Assembly: GCA_001566295.1 (NCBI GenBank)
Contig: KQ964257.1
Coordinates: forward strand, 496,001 to 560,000
Origin: Microdochium bolleyi
Lineage: Eukaryota; Ascomycota; Sordariomycetes; Xylariales; Microdochiaceae
Length of the DNA: 64,000 nt
Reading direction: 5' to 3'
Shown here: positions 1 through 10,800 of the stretch, in pieces
Layout: every line of letters starts with the position of its first letter
Numbering within the stretch: position 1 is the stretch's first letter
Made by a program: the position numbers and the translations under genes
Notes under the pieces: model-generated
Database searches by the model: none
Seen by the model: only the letters and a program-made list of their open reading frames with translations
What the model was told of the DNA's origin: nothing

Positions 1-183
1 CAGGAGGAAGACAATAAAGATCAGATCCCTAAGTAGGAGCTCAGAGATTCAAAGACTCGCATACCAAATCTCGCTGTTCCATCAATACCCACGTATGCAG
101 CCAGGCTCTTGCGCCGTGTGAAAGGAAACGTGGAGGTAGCGGCGATGGAATCTGCGACGAGCGCAAAGGTAATGGAAGAACCC

Positions 184-480
184 TCACATGAGCTCACACT
201 CTCTTGCAATGACAACGTTGGAGCTTTGTTCCTCCTTCCCATCTATCGGGAACTCTCGTACATCGCCCTCCCGTATGCCCGCGAGGGAGTCCAGGCCTGG
301 CAGGAAGCCTGCGAAGTGGACTTTGATATAGAGATTCCGCAGCGAGCCCTTCTTGAGGAGCGTCTTGTCCTATAGGATTAGGGCCAGAGCTGGCTCCCAT
401 TGCCATCGCCATGGAACCTCGGCCAAATTCTGGAGCATCAAAGCGGTCACAAACTCCGTCATCAGTAATCGGCAAGTAAG
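184..480 (-). pseudogene. coding-like remnant, function unknown
   Basis: One minus-strand frame reads as plausible protein for about 97 codons. It is broken by a single TAG at 370-372 and stops at 184-186. The part after the TAG includes LLKKGSLRNLYIKVHF and GFLPGLDSLAGIREGD. The part before it is hydrophobic and Trp-rich. I do not recognise a family. No convincing start codon or splice sites can be fixed, and the upstream part runs into the 3' end of the neighbouring secreted-protein gene. The TAG sits in the 8-bp palindrome CCTATAGG. It could be a decayed gene, an exon of a gene read wrongly, or a chance frame. Confidence 0.22.
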
Positions 481-600
481 TGTATGCATAGTCTATGCCA
501 GCGTGTTGTTTCATTACCTAAAGAAACAGTCTGCAGAACAAAGTACGACTCAACCGTGCTTGTTGCTTCGTCCAGAGCATGCTCGAGGAGGACTGCTGTT

Positions 601-1289
601 CTAATAAAAGAATTCCACCTCATCGTAACACATGATGCTGTCCGAAGAAGTCCCAATGAAGCCGGGCATGGCCAAAATCTGCTCTCTCCCTCTCTCTTTA
701 TCTGTCCTTTCCTCTATGGTCTGTACCCCTGCACAGCAAGGGTTCTTCCCCATCGAGATGGCCGTTTTCCACGTCCCCGACGCGTCCGTGGCCTCCCCTG
801 CCACCGCCCACCCGTTCAGAGTGCACTTGTCGATGACAGCCTGCGCGCTCTTGGAGATGATGCCCCAGTCCTCAACGGTGACCGTGTCGTGCGACTAAAT
901 GACAAGAAGAGGAATGTATTAGCAGCTGCTTATTGTCAACAAACCGCGCGCACCAAGTCAATTGCACTAACCTCGTTGCACCAGAAAATGGCCGTGCCCC
1001 ACGAGCAGCTGATGCGCTGGCAGTTGCCCGGTCCCGGCTCGATGCTTGGGGAGCCCTCGAGGCCGGCCAGGTAAGCCACGCCATCGTTGGCTGGATTCAG
1101 GCTGCCGGGGGGCCTGGTGTCGCAGACAACTTGCCACTCGTCCGAACGTGCGGCGACTTTGGTGACGGCGCTGGCCGTGACATTGAGAGGCAGGCCTTGT
1201 GCCATGGCGGTGCTGGCGGAAGAGCCCGTGTCTGTCGGGAGCGCGGACGCGAGAGCCGCGGAAAGCACGACTGCGGTGATGGCGTACAT
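601..1289 (-). CDS. small secreted cysteine-containing protein
   Basis: Two exons, 972-1289 and 601-894, joined across an intron with donor GTTAGT and acceptor TAG, give 203 residues. Residues 1-17 form a signal peptide (MYAITAVVLSAALASAL). The mature part starts with WQVVCDT, followed by spaced Cys residues (GNCQRISC, FWCNE, DKCTLNG, NPCC). This is the layout of small secreted proteins of unknown function (candidate effectors) common in plant- and insect-associated ascomycetes. The last 40 or so residues after NPCC are charged and atypical, so the true 3' end could be earlier through an unseen intron. No catalytic motif is visible. A role outside the cell is inferred from the signal peptide. 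Confidence 0.72.
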
Positions 1290-2318
1290 TGTTGACTTCA
1301 ACTTAATGACATATAACCTGCCTCGAGGATAATGTTTCGCGGCTTGTCGTCGTTTGGTGTTGGCTATAGTACGGAAGGGTGGACGGAGAGCTCGCGGGGC
1401 AGTGCGACAACTGGTGTATATACTAAGATGTTGTGATTGTTCCATGGGGATCCGTCTCGTAACTTTGCATTTGGACCACCTGTAACAGCAAACCTGCAGT
1501 TTCGTCCTAGTCTTAAGACGTGCAATCTTAAGGGCGGGTTCGTTATCGAGGAACTCGCAGAAGCTCCCAAACTGCCACGACAATCAGATGTGACACACCC
1601 GGGCTGTTCCTCATAAGCCTGTGTCCGTGTGAACATCTCACCTGAGTAGCCTAGACCTCTAGACCTCTAGACCTCTAGAATAAGGAATAAACACTAGAAT
1701 CTGGCCACCGTTCCAAACCATGCAAGTACTCCATCCGAAGTTGCCATGATGTCTCACAACGCTTGCTCCCTTTGTCTGGAGGATAGTTCCTCAAGAACTA
1801 GTTTGCTATTGGCTCTGGCTATGAGAAACAGTCAGAGAAGCTGGTCTTCGACATGGAAAATGCGACGTAGGTTGCTAATTTTCACATCTTGTCGGCGTGA
1901 GCAGAGTCTATAGAAGTGAATGCTCGGAGATTGTATAGACCGGCCATCTTGTAAATCGCGATCTTATCTAAGGCCAACGAATGGTAGCAACTTGGTAACT
2001 GTGAATCATACGTGTGAAATGGCAGAAAGATTTCCAATCGGGCTCGCTTGCTTTCTTGTACCAAAGCAAACATCAAACCTGTTGCTGTAATTTCATGCCC
2101 TTGCATTTCCCCCTGACATCTGTAGGGACCACTTAATGGCAGTCGCAATCGACCTAGAACTCAGGGCGAGATTGTCTTGCTCAACCTAAAGTGTTTTCAT
2201 CGTTGTCAGCTCCCATGTTTTCAAGTTTCAGATAGTGAGCTTCTTGAAGATGCACGTGTGACAGGGAGAATCAGCCGCGGCAAGGCGCGAGGAAGCGAGT
2301 TGTCAGTCCAAGACCCGC
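1290..2318. other. intergenic, no gene seen
   Basis: About 1 kb between the secreted protein gene (its upstream side) and the 3' end of the aminotransferase gene. It holds the short AGACCTCT repeat at 1651-1679. I see no convincing coding frame. The part next to 1289 must contain the promoter of the secreted protein. Confidence 0.6.
1651..1679. repeat. 8-bp tandem repeat (AGACCTCT)
   Basis: Between three and four copies of the unit AGACCTCT lie head to tail in intergenic DNA. It is a simple minisatellite with no coding role visible. Confidence 0.85.
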
Positions 2319-3963
2319 TTACCTTCTGAGAGCCTCATCGATAACATGCGGCTCATGCGAGAACACGAACCGGAACCACCCCGGTTTCGAGTACGATTCG
2401 CCACGCGGTGCCAGGTACAGCCCGTTGTCGATCATCTTTCGGACCAGCGCAACCTCCGCCGCACTCGGGCCCTGTTCCTCTTCTCTGAAGGGCCCCACCT
2501 CTGAGTCCGAAGAATGCGCCAAGTACGGCGACAGGTCGATAAACACAAAGAAGCCAGCACCCCCGCCCCTTACATAATCGACCCCGATGTTCTCCAGCCC
2601 GGCGGTAGCATGCTCGTACGCCTTGGCTAGCCCAGTCCGCGTCTTATCCAGGTACTGTCGACACCAATCGCGGTCCTCGAGCATCGCGGTGGCGATGGCC
2701 ACGCTGGGCCCCGAGACGTCGTGGAAGCGTAGCATAGCCCTGGCCGAGGCGAGCAGGGCCGGGTTAGACTGCGATATGAGCGCACCGATACGTAGACCGG
2801 CAGCGCCAAAGTCCTTAGCTAGGCCGTAGATGACGTGACATAGCTTCGGGTCGATGGGGCTGTCGGGAGAAGAAAGAGGGAGGGAGAAAAGGGAGGTAAA
2901 GGGTGTTGTCGTGTGCTTGTTTAAGGAGGAGAGATTGTCACCGAAGGCCGTTGCGCCAAATATTTCGTCGCTAAGGAAATGTAGGTTGTGTTTCTGGCAG
3001 AATCTTGCTATGGCAAGGAGGGTGTCGCGGGGGTAGCAACGCCCTGTTGATCAAGTCGCATTTAGTTTCCGATTATTTGTCATTGTCAGGCAATTCTGTT
3101 AAGGGAATTATGCCCAACAGTCGAACTCAAAAGCAATGTCGCTGGAAATGGGAAAAACAGAATCATATCCGTTGGTGTGTCACGGACGGGGAAGTCTTAC
3201 CTAGGGGATTGTTCGGATTGGCGATCAATACGGCCCGGATTTGCACGCCCTTTTCACGATATCTGGCCAGGGTCTTCTCGAACGTAGCCACCAGCGCCTC
3301 CGGGTGGAGCGAGTCCTCGGCGTCCGTGTTGGCGAAACACACTCTCGCCCCCGCTCTCGCGGTGAAGTCCCTGCTGTATCCGTTGTAGATGGGCCTGCTG
3401 AGAAGCAGCCCGTCCCCGGGGCTCATGAGCGCGAAGGCCAGGATTTCGAGGATGGAGGTCGCTCCCTCGCCGATGACGATGTGGTCTGCGTTGACGGAGG
3501 TGTGAGGATGGAAACTATCGTTCAGATGCGTAGCCAGGGCAGGGCGGAGGCCAGGACCGCCATTCGCAGGCCAGTGGAAGGTGAAATGCTCGGGTTTGAT
3601 GGTGACCTGGGAGGAGGTCAGAGCTGCTGGGGGTCACGATTGCGAGTATACTGGAGCCATAAGTCTGTGATGTGGGATAGGTCTTGGTTACATTCTTGGC
3701 GAATGCCGCGAGATCTGGAGAGACAGTCTCCTGGAAGATTTCGAACAGTTAGCATGTCCTGTTATCAATCGATCATGATTTGAAACGCCCCTATGAAGGG
3801 CAAGCCTTGCCCTTGGCCTCCCCTCGAATTGCTGACTAACATTGATTGCATAGGCCGGGGCAATGAGCCCGCCAGGGTTCGTCTTGCGATCGTATGTGTG
3901 AGCTGAGGGCAGATGGTCGTCTGCTTGTGGAAGCAGTGCCTCGCCGCGGGTGGAGAGAGACAT
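2319..3963 (-). CDS. ACC-synthase-like PLP aminotransferase (class I/II)
   Basis: Four exons, 3841-3963, 3692-3730, 3201-3606 and 2319-3043, keep one frame and give 430 residues, the usual length of the family. Donors are GTTAGT, GTAACC and GTAAGA; acceptors are CAG. Fold-type I landmarks are visible: IVIGEGATSILE (cofactor phosphate region), ANPNNPLGRCYP, SDEIF, the Schiff-base lysine near residue 266 in YGLAKDFGAAGLRIG, and the substrate-carboxylate Arg in PGWFRFVF. The N-terminal exon starts MSLSTRGEALLP. Relatives are the 1-aminocyclopropane-1-carboxylate synthase-like enzymes of fungi, which often act as aminotransferases or lyases in secondary metabolism. The substrate cannot be told from the sequence. 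The short second exon (13 residues) and the N-terminal substrate-entry segment diverge from typical members, so the exon 1-2 join is the least certain part. Confidence 0.85.
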
Positions 3964-4911
3964 GATGGCAAGGCGTCTGGTCGCTAAAGTTTTGTCCCGA
4001 GGGTCATGTGAGTATAGCGTGAGAAACATGTGTTGCCTGCAACTCAGAGGTCTGACTTTATACGGAAGAACAGAGGTCACTTTCTCCGCACGACGTCATG
4101 TCAGCAGCGTCAGCCTATGCGGGGCATGTGTCAGCTTCAAGACATAGACCAGAGGCTTCGTACGGTAAACCCCGCTCGGTCGTCCATAGCATGACAGGTG
4201 TCAATCACGCCCTTGAGCCTTCCACACCGGATGGCGCCCTTGGACACAGGCACCGTTTAAGGAAATGAAAGTCACGATGTGGAAGAAAACAAACGGACCA
4301 TTTCGCATGCATTATGCGCATTCGTTCCCCAAAATGCTCGTAGGTTCAATTTACTGGGCAGGCATCACGTAGCAGATCAGACATACGAAGCGTGACTCCG
4401 CTTGGGAAAAAAGAAACGAATACGTAGACAAACGACACATCAAGAAATCAAATGGATATTCAATACAAATTTGATTTGTTCACCACTGGGGGAATCAATT
4501 TTGGGGGCGTATTATATGCACTGATTTGACACTTACTACGATAGGCGTAAATGTACTCTAGCGAAAGGCTGCTTATATTCCGCGCCGCCAGGTCTCGTTA
4601 AGTGGTCGCCTAGGAAGATAATCAGGTATTCTTTGCCACAATATACCATCACGCTGTTGTGACCTGGACGCGATCTATTGTGTCTCCTCATTCGAGCTGT
4701 ACTAACCGCAGTTCGAGTTGTACACTGCGAGGTGCGAGCCAGTGCCTGAGTCGGCCCGGAAACTGTCCTTCTCAATAGCATGGTCACATATGAAGCCAGC
4801 GACTCTAACTAGCTTGTAACAGCGGCTTAACTCCCGGTAATAGTAGGACAGATAGCAGGTGGGGCCGGTCACGCAGGCAACACAGCAACTATAGCCGCTT
4901 CCAATGCCGGG
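3964..4911. other. intergenic, no gene seen
   Basis: About 950 bases upstream of the aminotransferase and downstream of the mucin-like gene. Part of it (about 4390-4530) is AT-rich. No frame has protein-like composition. It presumably carries the aminotransferase promoter and the 3' end of the next gene. Confidence 0.55.
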
Positions 4912-5818
4912 TTAAATATACATGGAGTTGGAGTTGTAGCCGATCTCGTCGACATTCCCACCGTTGTACCTGGACAAAATGTTGTCGGGCGCGCATGCCG
5001 CGTAGTATGTCGGCGTGGGACCAGCGGTTTCGGTGGATGTTTCAGTGGTTGCTGCAGTCTCGCTGGTAGTGACGGTGGTTGTCGTGGTGACCTGGTCGGT
5101 CTGTATGACAGTGCTGGTGGCGTCTGAAGGTGTCACCGGGATAGTGGAAGTGACAGTGACGATAGTGATCTCCGTGCCAGTCGAGGTGGGTGTAGGAGTC
5201 TCGACGGTACTGGTGGCCGTGGCGGCTTCGGTGATGATGGTCAGATCGGTGGCTGTGGACGTGCAGGGCGGAACCGAACTAAAGTTCAAACCTCTGCCGG
5301 CGTTGCCGACTTGTGCGGACGGGCTGCGCTTCTGGGCCTGTTGAGAGTATTTGCTCTGGATCGGAACCAAGCTAGGAGAGGGCTGGATCGTGCTGGTAAC
5401 AGGTGCGACGGTCACAGCGGTGAGCAACGTCGAAGTCGCGATCTCAGTGGCAGAGTGTGTCTGGGAGCTGGTCTCAAATCCAGTCGAGGTTCTGGTGAGT
5501 GTTGATATGCTCAGATCTACAGTCTCCGTTGCTGTCTGCGTCTCCGTTTCAGTCGTGATGGTGGTCACGGCGAATGGGGTCGTCGTCTGGACAGTAGTCT
5601 CGGTGGTCAACTCGACAGCGGCGCTAGTCATTGTGCAGACTGTGCCGTAAACCGAGGCAGCCGAGTAGGTTGTGTATGGCAGCCCAAAAGACGACGTTTA
5701 CAAGCCAACAGGGTAGGCCACGTAGAATGGTGCATCGCCGTGAGGGCCTCCGCACTTTGCTTTCTTGGTAGGGCTGGCAACGGGCTAATGTCAAGGACCA
5801 CACGATGGTAGACTTCAT
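4912..5818 (-). pseudogene. mucin-like Ser/Thr-rich surface protein, 5' region damaged or misread
   Basis: An uninterrupted frame from 5631 to 4912 encodes 239 residues dominated by Thr, Ser and Val in TTETTVQTTT-like runs. That is typical of O-mannosylated secreted or wall proteins. It ends after a Cys/Tyr/Asn-rich tail without a GPI signal. A good signal peptide starts at 5818 (MKSTIVWSLTLA) but lies in another frame. Between them, the frame of the main body continues upstream as CGGPHGDAPFYVAYPVGL, then a TAA at 5698-5700, then TSSFGLPYTTYSAAS. So either one frameshift and one CAA-to-TAA stop have broken the gene, or an intron (possible donor GTAAAC overlapping the TAA, acceptor CTAG about 78 bases on) and an unseen first exon repair it. 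Function is unknown beyond a likely cell-surface role. Confidence 0.5.
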
Positions 5819-6884
5819 CTTGCTTGTCTTGGTCGGGCAGCGGAATATTTCAGGGCAGGATGCTGAAAAAAGATGCCGACCTTCTAGTTGTGTTCATAGG
5901 TTGGGCCAGTCTATATGTCCGCTGCTCACCCCTTGTCGCGTAACCCACACACGGCCTCCTCGCGGCAGTCCGCACGGGCAGGACGAGAAATGAGAGGATA
6001 GATGGGTGGCATCGAGTGAGCAAGCGCCAAGGAAGTTGTGCAGCCCGTCCATTCGCTCGCTCCGCGGGCCACGAGCGGGCTGAAGGGCCCCAATATTGCA
6101 TCTTTCCCATATCGAATAGATGCTGCTGCTGCAATTCTCAATCTAGTGGCGTATACGGATCTGCTCGGAGAAGGGCCAGCAGAGCGAATGGCAGTCGGGT
6201 ACTTGGTTCTGGGCAGTGTCAGTCCTGTGGGATGCGAGTTGACAAGTGCACACATGCAGCCGGGGCAACGTGTAGAAGCCAGCTCCTGGAATCGGCGAGC
6301 TGTGCACGGCAATTGCAGTAGTCACACCGCCAGACATATCCTAGTCGGGCATGCCAGCTGCAAAGCCCCTCCGTCTCTGAGGACCGAGTGTCACGATTTT
6401 AATATATGCAGCTGACTCGATCGACAGCCAGACTGGCCCAGATCCATGGGACCGGATACGGGGGGCTTAGGTCGTCGGCTGCGTGTCTGTCGGAAGAGAG
6501 ATCACTGTAAATAACCATGGCAAGGCTCGAGGGAACAATGCTTGGATTGATAGCTTTAATATATAGGCAATGACCATGTAGCAGGGAACATAGACCTTAC
6601 CTGCAATAAGTAGGTGCCGCCCGATAGAGAGACCTTCCAAGCAATGCCCCCTCGGTCGTGCAGCCCTCGGCAACAGACACCCTGGAAGCGGCTGAGAATC
6701 TGGGAGTAGGGGCCGACAACACTCATAGGCGTTAGTACTTGCACTAGCCGAGACGGTAGATCTCACTGCGATTGGTTTTACCTCAGTATTGTAGGTACAG
6801 ATTCATGTAGGGTCATGGTAGTGTCTTCTGCGCCGAAGAATCAGCGATAACCTTAAGACCTTAAGAAATGCAACACAGCTTAAC

Positions 6885-6956
6885 CTACCTCTGCTACCTC
6901 TGCTACCTCTGCTACCTCTGCTACCTCTGCTACCTCTGCTACCTCTGCTACCTCTG
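6885..6956. repeat. 9-bp tandem repeat, 8 copies (CTACCTCTG)
   Basis: Eight exact head-to-tail copies of CTACCTCTG. The unit length is a multiple of three, but no gene covers it. This is a minisatellite likely to vary in copy number between strains. Confidence 0.97.
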
Positions 6957-7803
6957 CTGCCGCGGGCGTAGAAGAAGGTAGTAGTTAAGGTAAAGCTACT
7001 TCACCACAAACCATACCATATTCTAGCGTCGCTCGAGGTATACTATTAGCTATATGACTTTATGTGGTTGCGTTTCGGGAGCTCTTGAACCGGCCTTTAT
7101 TATCTTCGGTGATAGCGACGACTCCCTATTCAAGCCTGACCCTCGGCGAGACGGATACTTTGAAGACAGAGACTGTGGTGGTCCAGTCGAATCATCGAGC
7201 TTGGGTCTTTGCCTGGGTTTTCCCGAGTCGACACGTTGGCTCTTTTAGCGTAGCTCCAGGTAAGCAACCCATCAAGTCTAGTGACAGAGACAACTCAAAG
7301 CAACAGGTCAATTGTGTACTGCGGAGTGCATTCAGTCAAACTCACAGCCTTTCAGTGTGGTGATGCTGACCCAGCAGTCGACCACGAAATGATTGATCAT
7401 AGACTTGTGGGATGCGTGTTTCGAACAGTCTAACTTATAGTTAAAGCATATAGTGGAAAAGTCTTAGGGGTATAGAGTCTTGCAACTGCCTTCATCGACA
7501 TTTGAACTTAACCTGCTGATGTTACAGGAGCCACCACCCCGTAGTACCCAGGCTCTCCCTGCTAAGCGGTTGGGATGCGTGAAGCGGCCGCATTGGGTGG
7601 ACTGCAGTCTCTTGCACCAACATATCAAGGATAAAGTACCCGGCGAGGCAGACTCAGCCGCTTTACAGTCCTCTGCTGGGTGCATACTTTATGCATGAAG
7701 TGGTGGCTCAGCTGCGGGGTCGCAACTGCCATCCTCGCGACTCCTCAACGCTTCAAAACATCATCCTTCCCAGACACCACGAAACGGAGGTCTGATGTTG
7801 GCA

Positions 7804-7857
7804 CCCCGAACCACCATCCCCGAACCACCATCCCCGAACCACCATCCCCGAACCACA
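7804..7857. repeat. 14-bp tandem repeat in NLR leader (CCCCGAACCACCAT)
   Basis: Three exact copies and one partial copy of CCCCGAACCACCAT end 36 bases before the NLR start codon. They therefore probably lie in the 5' untranslated region or core promoter. Copy-number change there could alter expression. Confidence 0.95.
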
Positions 7858-7893
7858 ACCACACTTCGCCGACGATCCGCCACAACAATCACG

Positions 7894-10800
7894 ATGGCCG
7901 AAGCGCTAGCCCTGGCGACCAGCGTCATGGCCGTCGTGGAACTGGCCGCTAAGGTCTCGAAAGTGTGTTTCACCTACATCGGCGAAGTCCTCGACGCACG
8001 CGACGACATCACGCGTTTCCGAGAGAAGGTCGTCAACTTGGAGGCTCTACTACAGACACTGCACAATGTAATACGCGGCTCGCACGCGACACGGGCGATT
8101 GAAGGCCACCTCAAGACTGTGCTGGCGAATCCTTGCCAGCGGCTGCGCGATCTGGAAGCCACCTTGAAGCCCAACACGAGCCGCCTCATAATGAGCCGCG
8201 TGGGCGTTCGAGCTCTCAGGTGGCCGTTTCAGAGAAAGAAGGTGGACGAGATCATACTCGACATCACACAGGACGAGAACTTGATTCTGGCATTCTTGCA
8301 GGCACATCAGAGGTGCGTGTTCTACACAGGGCCGGGTACCCAATTTTGCTGACGGTCAAGATAGCCGCACCTTAGGTGACGTCCGGGGAAGCCAGCTGCT
8401 CAAGAAACTACCCGTCGTCAGCCAAGCTGCGTTTGACTCCTATGACGAAGGCAGCTACGCGAAATGCCTCGAAAACACCAGAGTGCAAATCCTCGCCCAA
8501 ATCACCACCTGGTTCGACAGCGACAGCTCAAAGGGCATTTACTGGCTCAACGGCCGTGCCGGCACGGGCAAGTCCACCATCGCGCGCACTTTTGCCGATC
8601 AGGCCAAGGCCAAGGGTGCGCTGGGTGCAACATTCTTCTTCAAGAGAGGTGAAGACGACCGCAGTGGAGCTGCAAAGCTGATGACAACTCTGGCTTGGCA
8701 GCTTGCCCAGCAGGATCCCGCACTGGCGAACGAGATTCAGACGGTAATCGAGAAAGATGAAGATATCGCCACAAGCACTATTCGGCAGCAGTTTGAAGGT
8801 CTGATACTAGGCCCGGTCAAGAATGTGCCGAGCAGGGCCAATACAGTCTCGCGACTTGTAGTCATTGACGCCCTCGACGAGTGTGACTACACCAACGACG
8901 TAGCGATGATCATCCATCTGTTCTCTCACCTACCTCCAGGAACCACAGGCACCCCTCTGAAGCTGCTTGTGACCAGCAGGCCAGAGCTTCCAATTCGGCT
9001 TGGTTTCAAAAAGATTGGCAGCAATTACGACGAGCTTATTCTTCATGATATTCAAGAAGCAACCATCGAAGCAGATATCCGGACCTACCTCCAAGCAGAG
9101 TTGCGCATGATCAAGAAGGACTTCAACAGCATTACGACGAGCTCAGATCTCCGACTTCCAGACAACTGGCCAGATGACGAGGTATTGGATCAGCTCGCCT
9201 CTCTTGCTGTGCCGCTATTTATCTTCGCTGCGACAATGGTTCGATTCCTAAGCGACACACGATCCGGCAGCCCACAGAAGAAATGTGAGATGATAAAAAA
9301 CTCCCAGGTTCTGGTTTCGGATTCGAAGCTCGCAGCGGCGTATCTTCCTGTTCTGAACCACTTAGTGGACGATCAGTCTCCAAGCATGCGGAAGCTAATG
9401 GTGCGGCACTTCCAAAGTGTGGTTGGAACGATCATCCTCCTATACTCACCCCTCTCGCTCTCATCTCTGAGCCGGCTACTATCAGACGAGTGCGACAAGG
9501 GCGATCTTGCCAGCATTCTCCACCAGCTGCACTCGGTGCTCGATATTCCGCGCGAGGACGCTGCCGATATTCGTACTTATCACCTCTCCTTCCGGGACTT
9601 CCTGCTTGACCCTAGCTTGTCACAATCATCCCCGTTCTGGGTCAATGCCAAAGAGGCCCACACTACGCTCGCAGGGAACTGCATCAAAATCATGAGCGGA
9701 TTCCTCAAACGCGATATGTGCGACCTGCGAGCACCGGGAGCCATGTACACGTCCATAAGGCAGCAAAGGCTAGATGCCTGTATCCCGCAGGAAGTACAGT
9801 ACGCGTGTCGGTTTTGGACATCTCATGCTCGGGAGGCGGGGAAACGTCCCGCCGGAAATGATGAGATGGAAAGTTTCCTATCTGCCCACTTTCTGCACTG
9901 GGTGGAGGCGATGGCTCTTCTCGGGAGGGCGCACGAGACAATCCAGGCCGTTCAGGCGCTTGAGACATTGGCTCCGGCCGGATCCTCTCTCCACCACTTT
10001 CTTGTTGACGCCTATCGGTTTCTGCTCAACTGCATGCCGGCCATAAGCGTTGCCCCTCTGCAGCTCTACTCCTCGGCACTGATTTTTGCGCCGCTGGAGA
10101 GCATTGTGCGCAGGACATCTGCGAGGCTCGTGCCCGAGAGCCAGTTTGCAATCGAAGCTGACATCGACTCATACTGGGTTGCTCGTCTTCGCACTCTCGA
10201 GTCTCCAGGAATTATCAAAAGCGGACTCAACAACGTGGTATTTTCCCGCGATGACAATCTATTGGCAGTAGGAGGAGATCGATCGATTACACTCTGGAAC
10301 ACTCGCACCGGTGTCCTGCTCCATGTCATTGAGCACGCGCGCTATCATACAAGCTGCACTGTTTTGTTCTCGCCCGACAGTCACCTTGTGGGTTCAGTTA
10401 CTAAGAACATGCTGCGACTCTGGTCAGTCAGTACTGGACACGAAGTTCAAACAATCGCAGTGGACGAGGGACATTTGGTGGATCATGCTGCGTTCTCTGA
10501 GGACAGCACGTTCTTGGCATATCTCTATTCCGGGCCGATGGAGCCAGGCAGCTGTGGGAAACCAACACACATGGCTATCATGGTCAAGGTTGCCAGTGGT
10601 TACGAGCCATGGCGCAGCAAGCACATCGGTTCCTTTTACCCAAGCGATATGCCGACGTGGATTACATTCCAGCCCGATAGTACGACCATCATTGTCGGAT
10701 TTGCGAACCACATCGTCAAGAGGTATGACGTGGATGACAGTCGGCTGCCTCTGCTCATTGGAGATTCCAGCTCTACATACCAGTTCTGCCGCGCGGTTAC

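Larger units (their letters stand above)
5819..7893. other. intergenic, no gene seen
   Basis: About 2 kb between the divergently placed mucin-like gene and the NLR. It contains the 9-bp repeat at 6885-6956 and the 14-bp repeat just before the NLR start. Frames of 90-130 codons exist (for example around 6038-6415), but none shows a recognisable motif. It should carry both promoters. Confidence 0.5.

Noticed and set aside
6885..6956. CRISPR-like array
   Set aside because: Contiguous 9-bp units without spacers, so a simple minisatellite.
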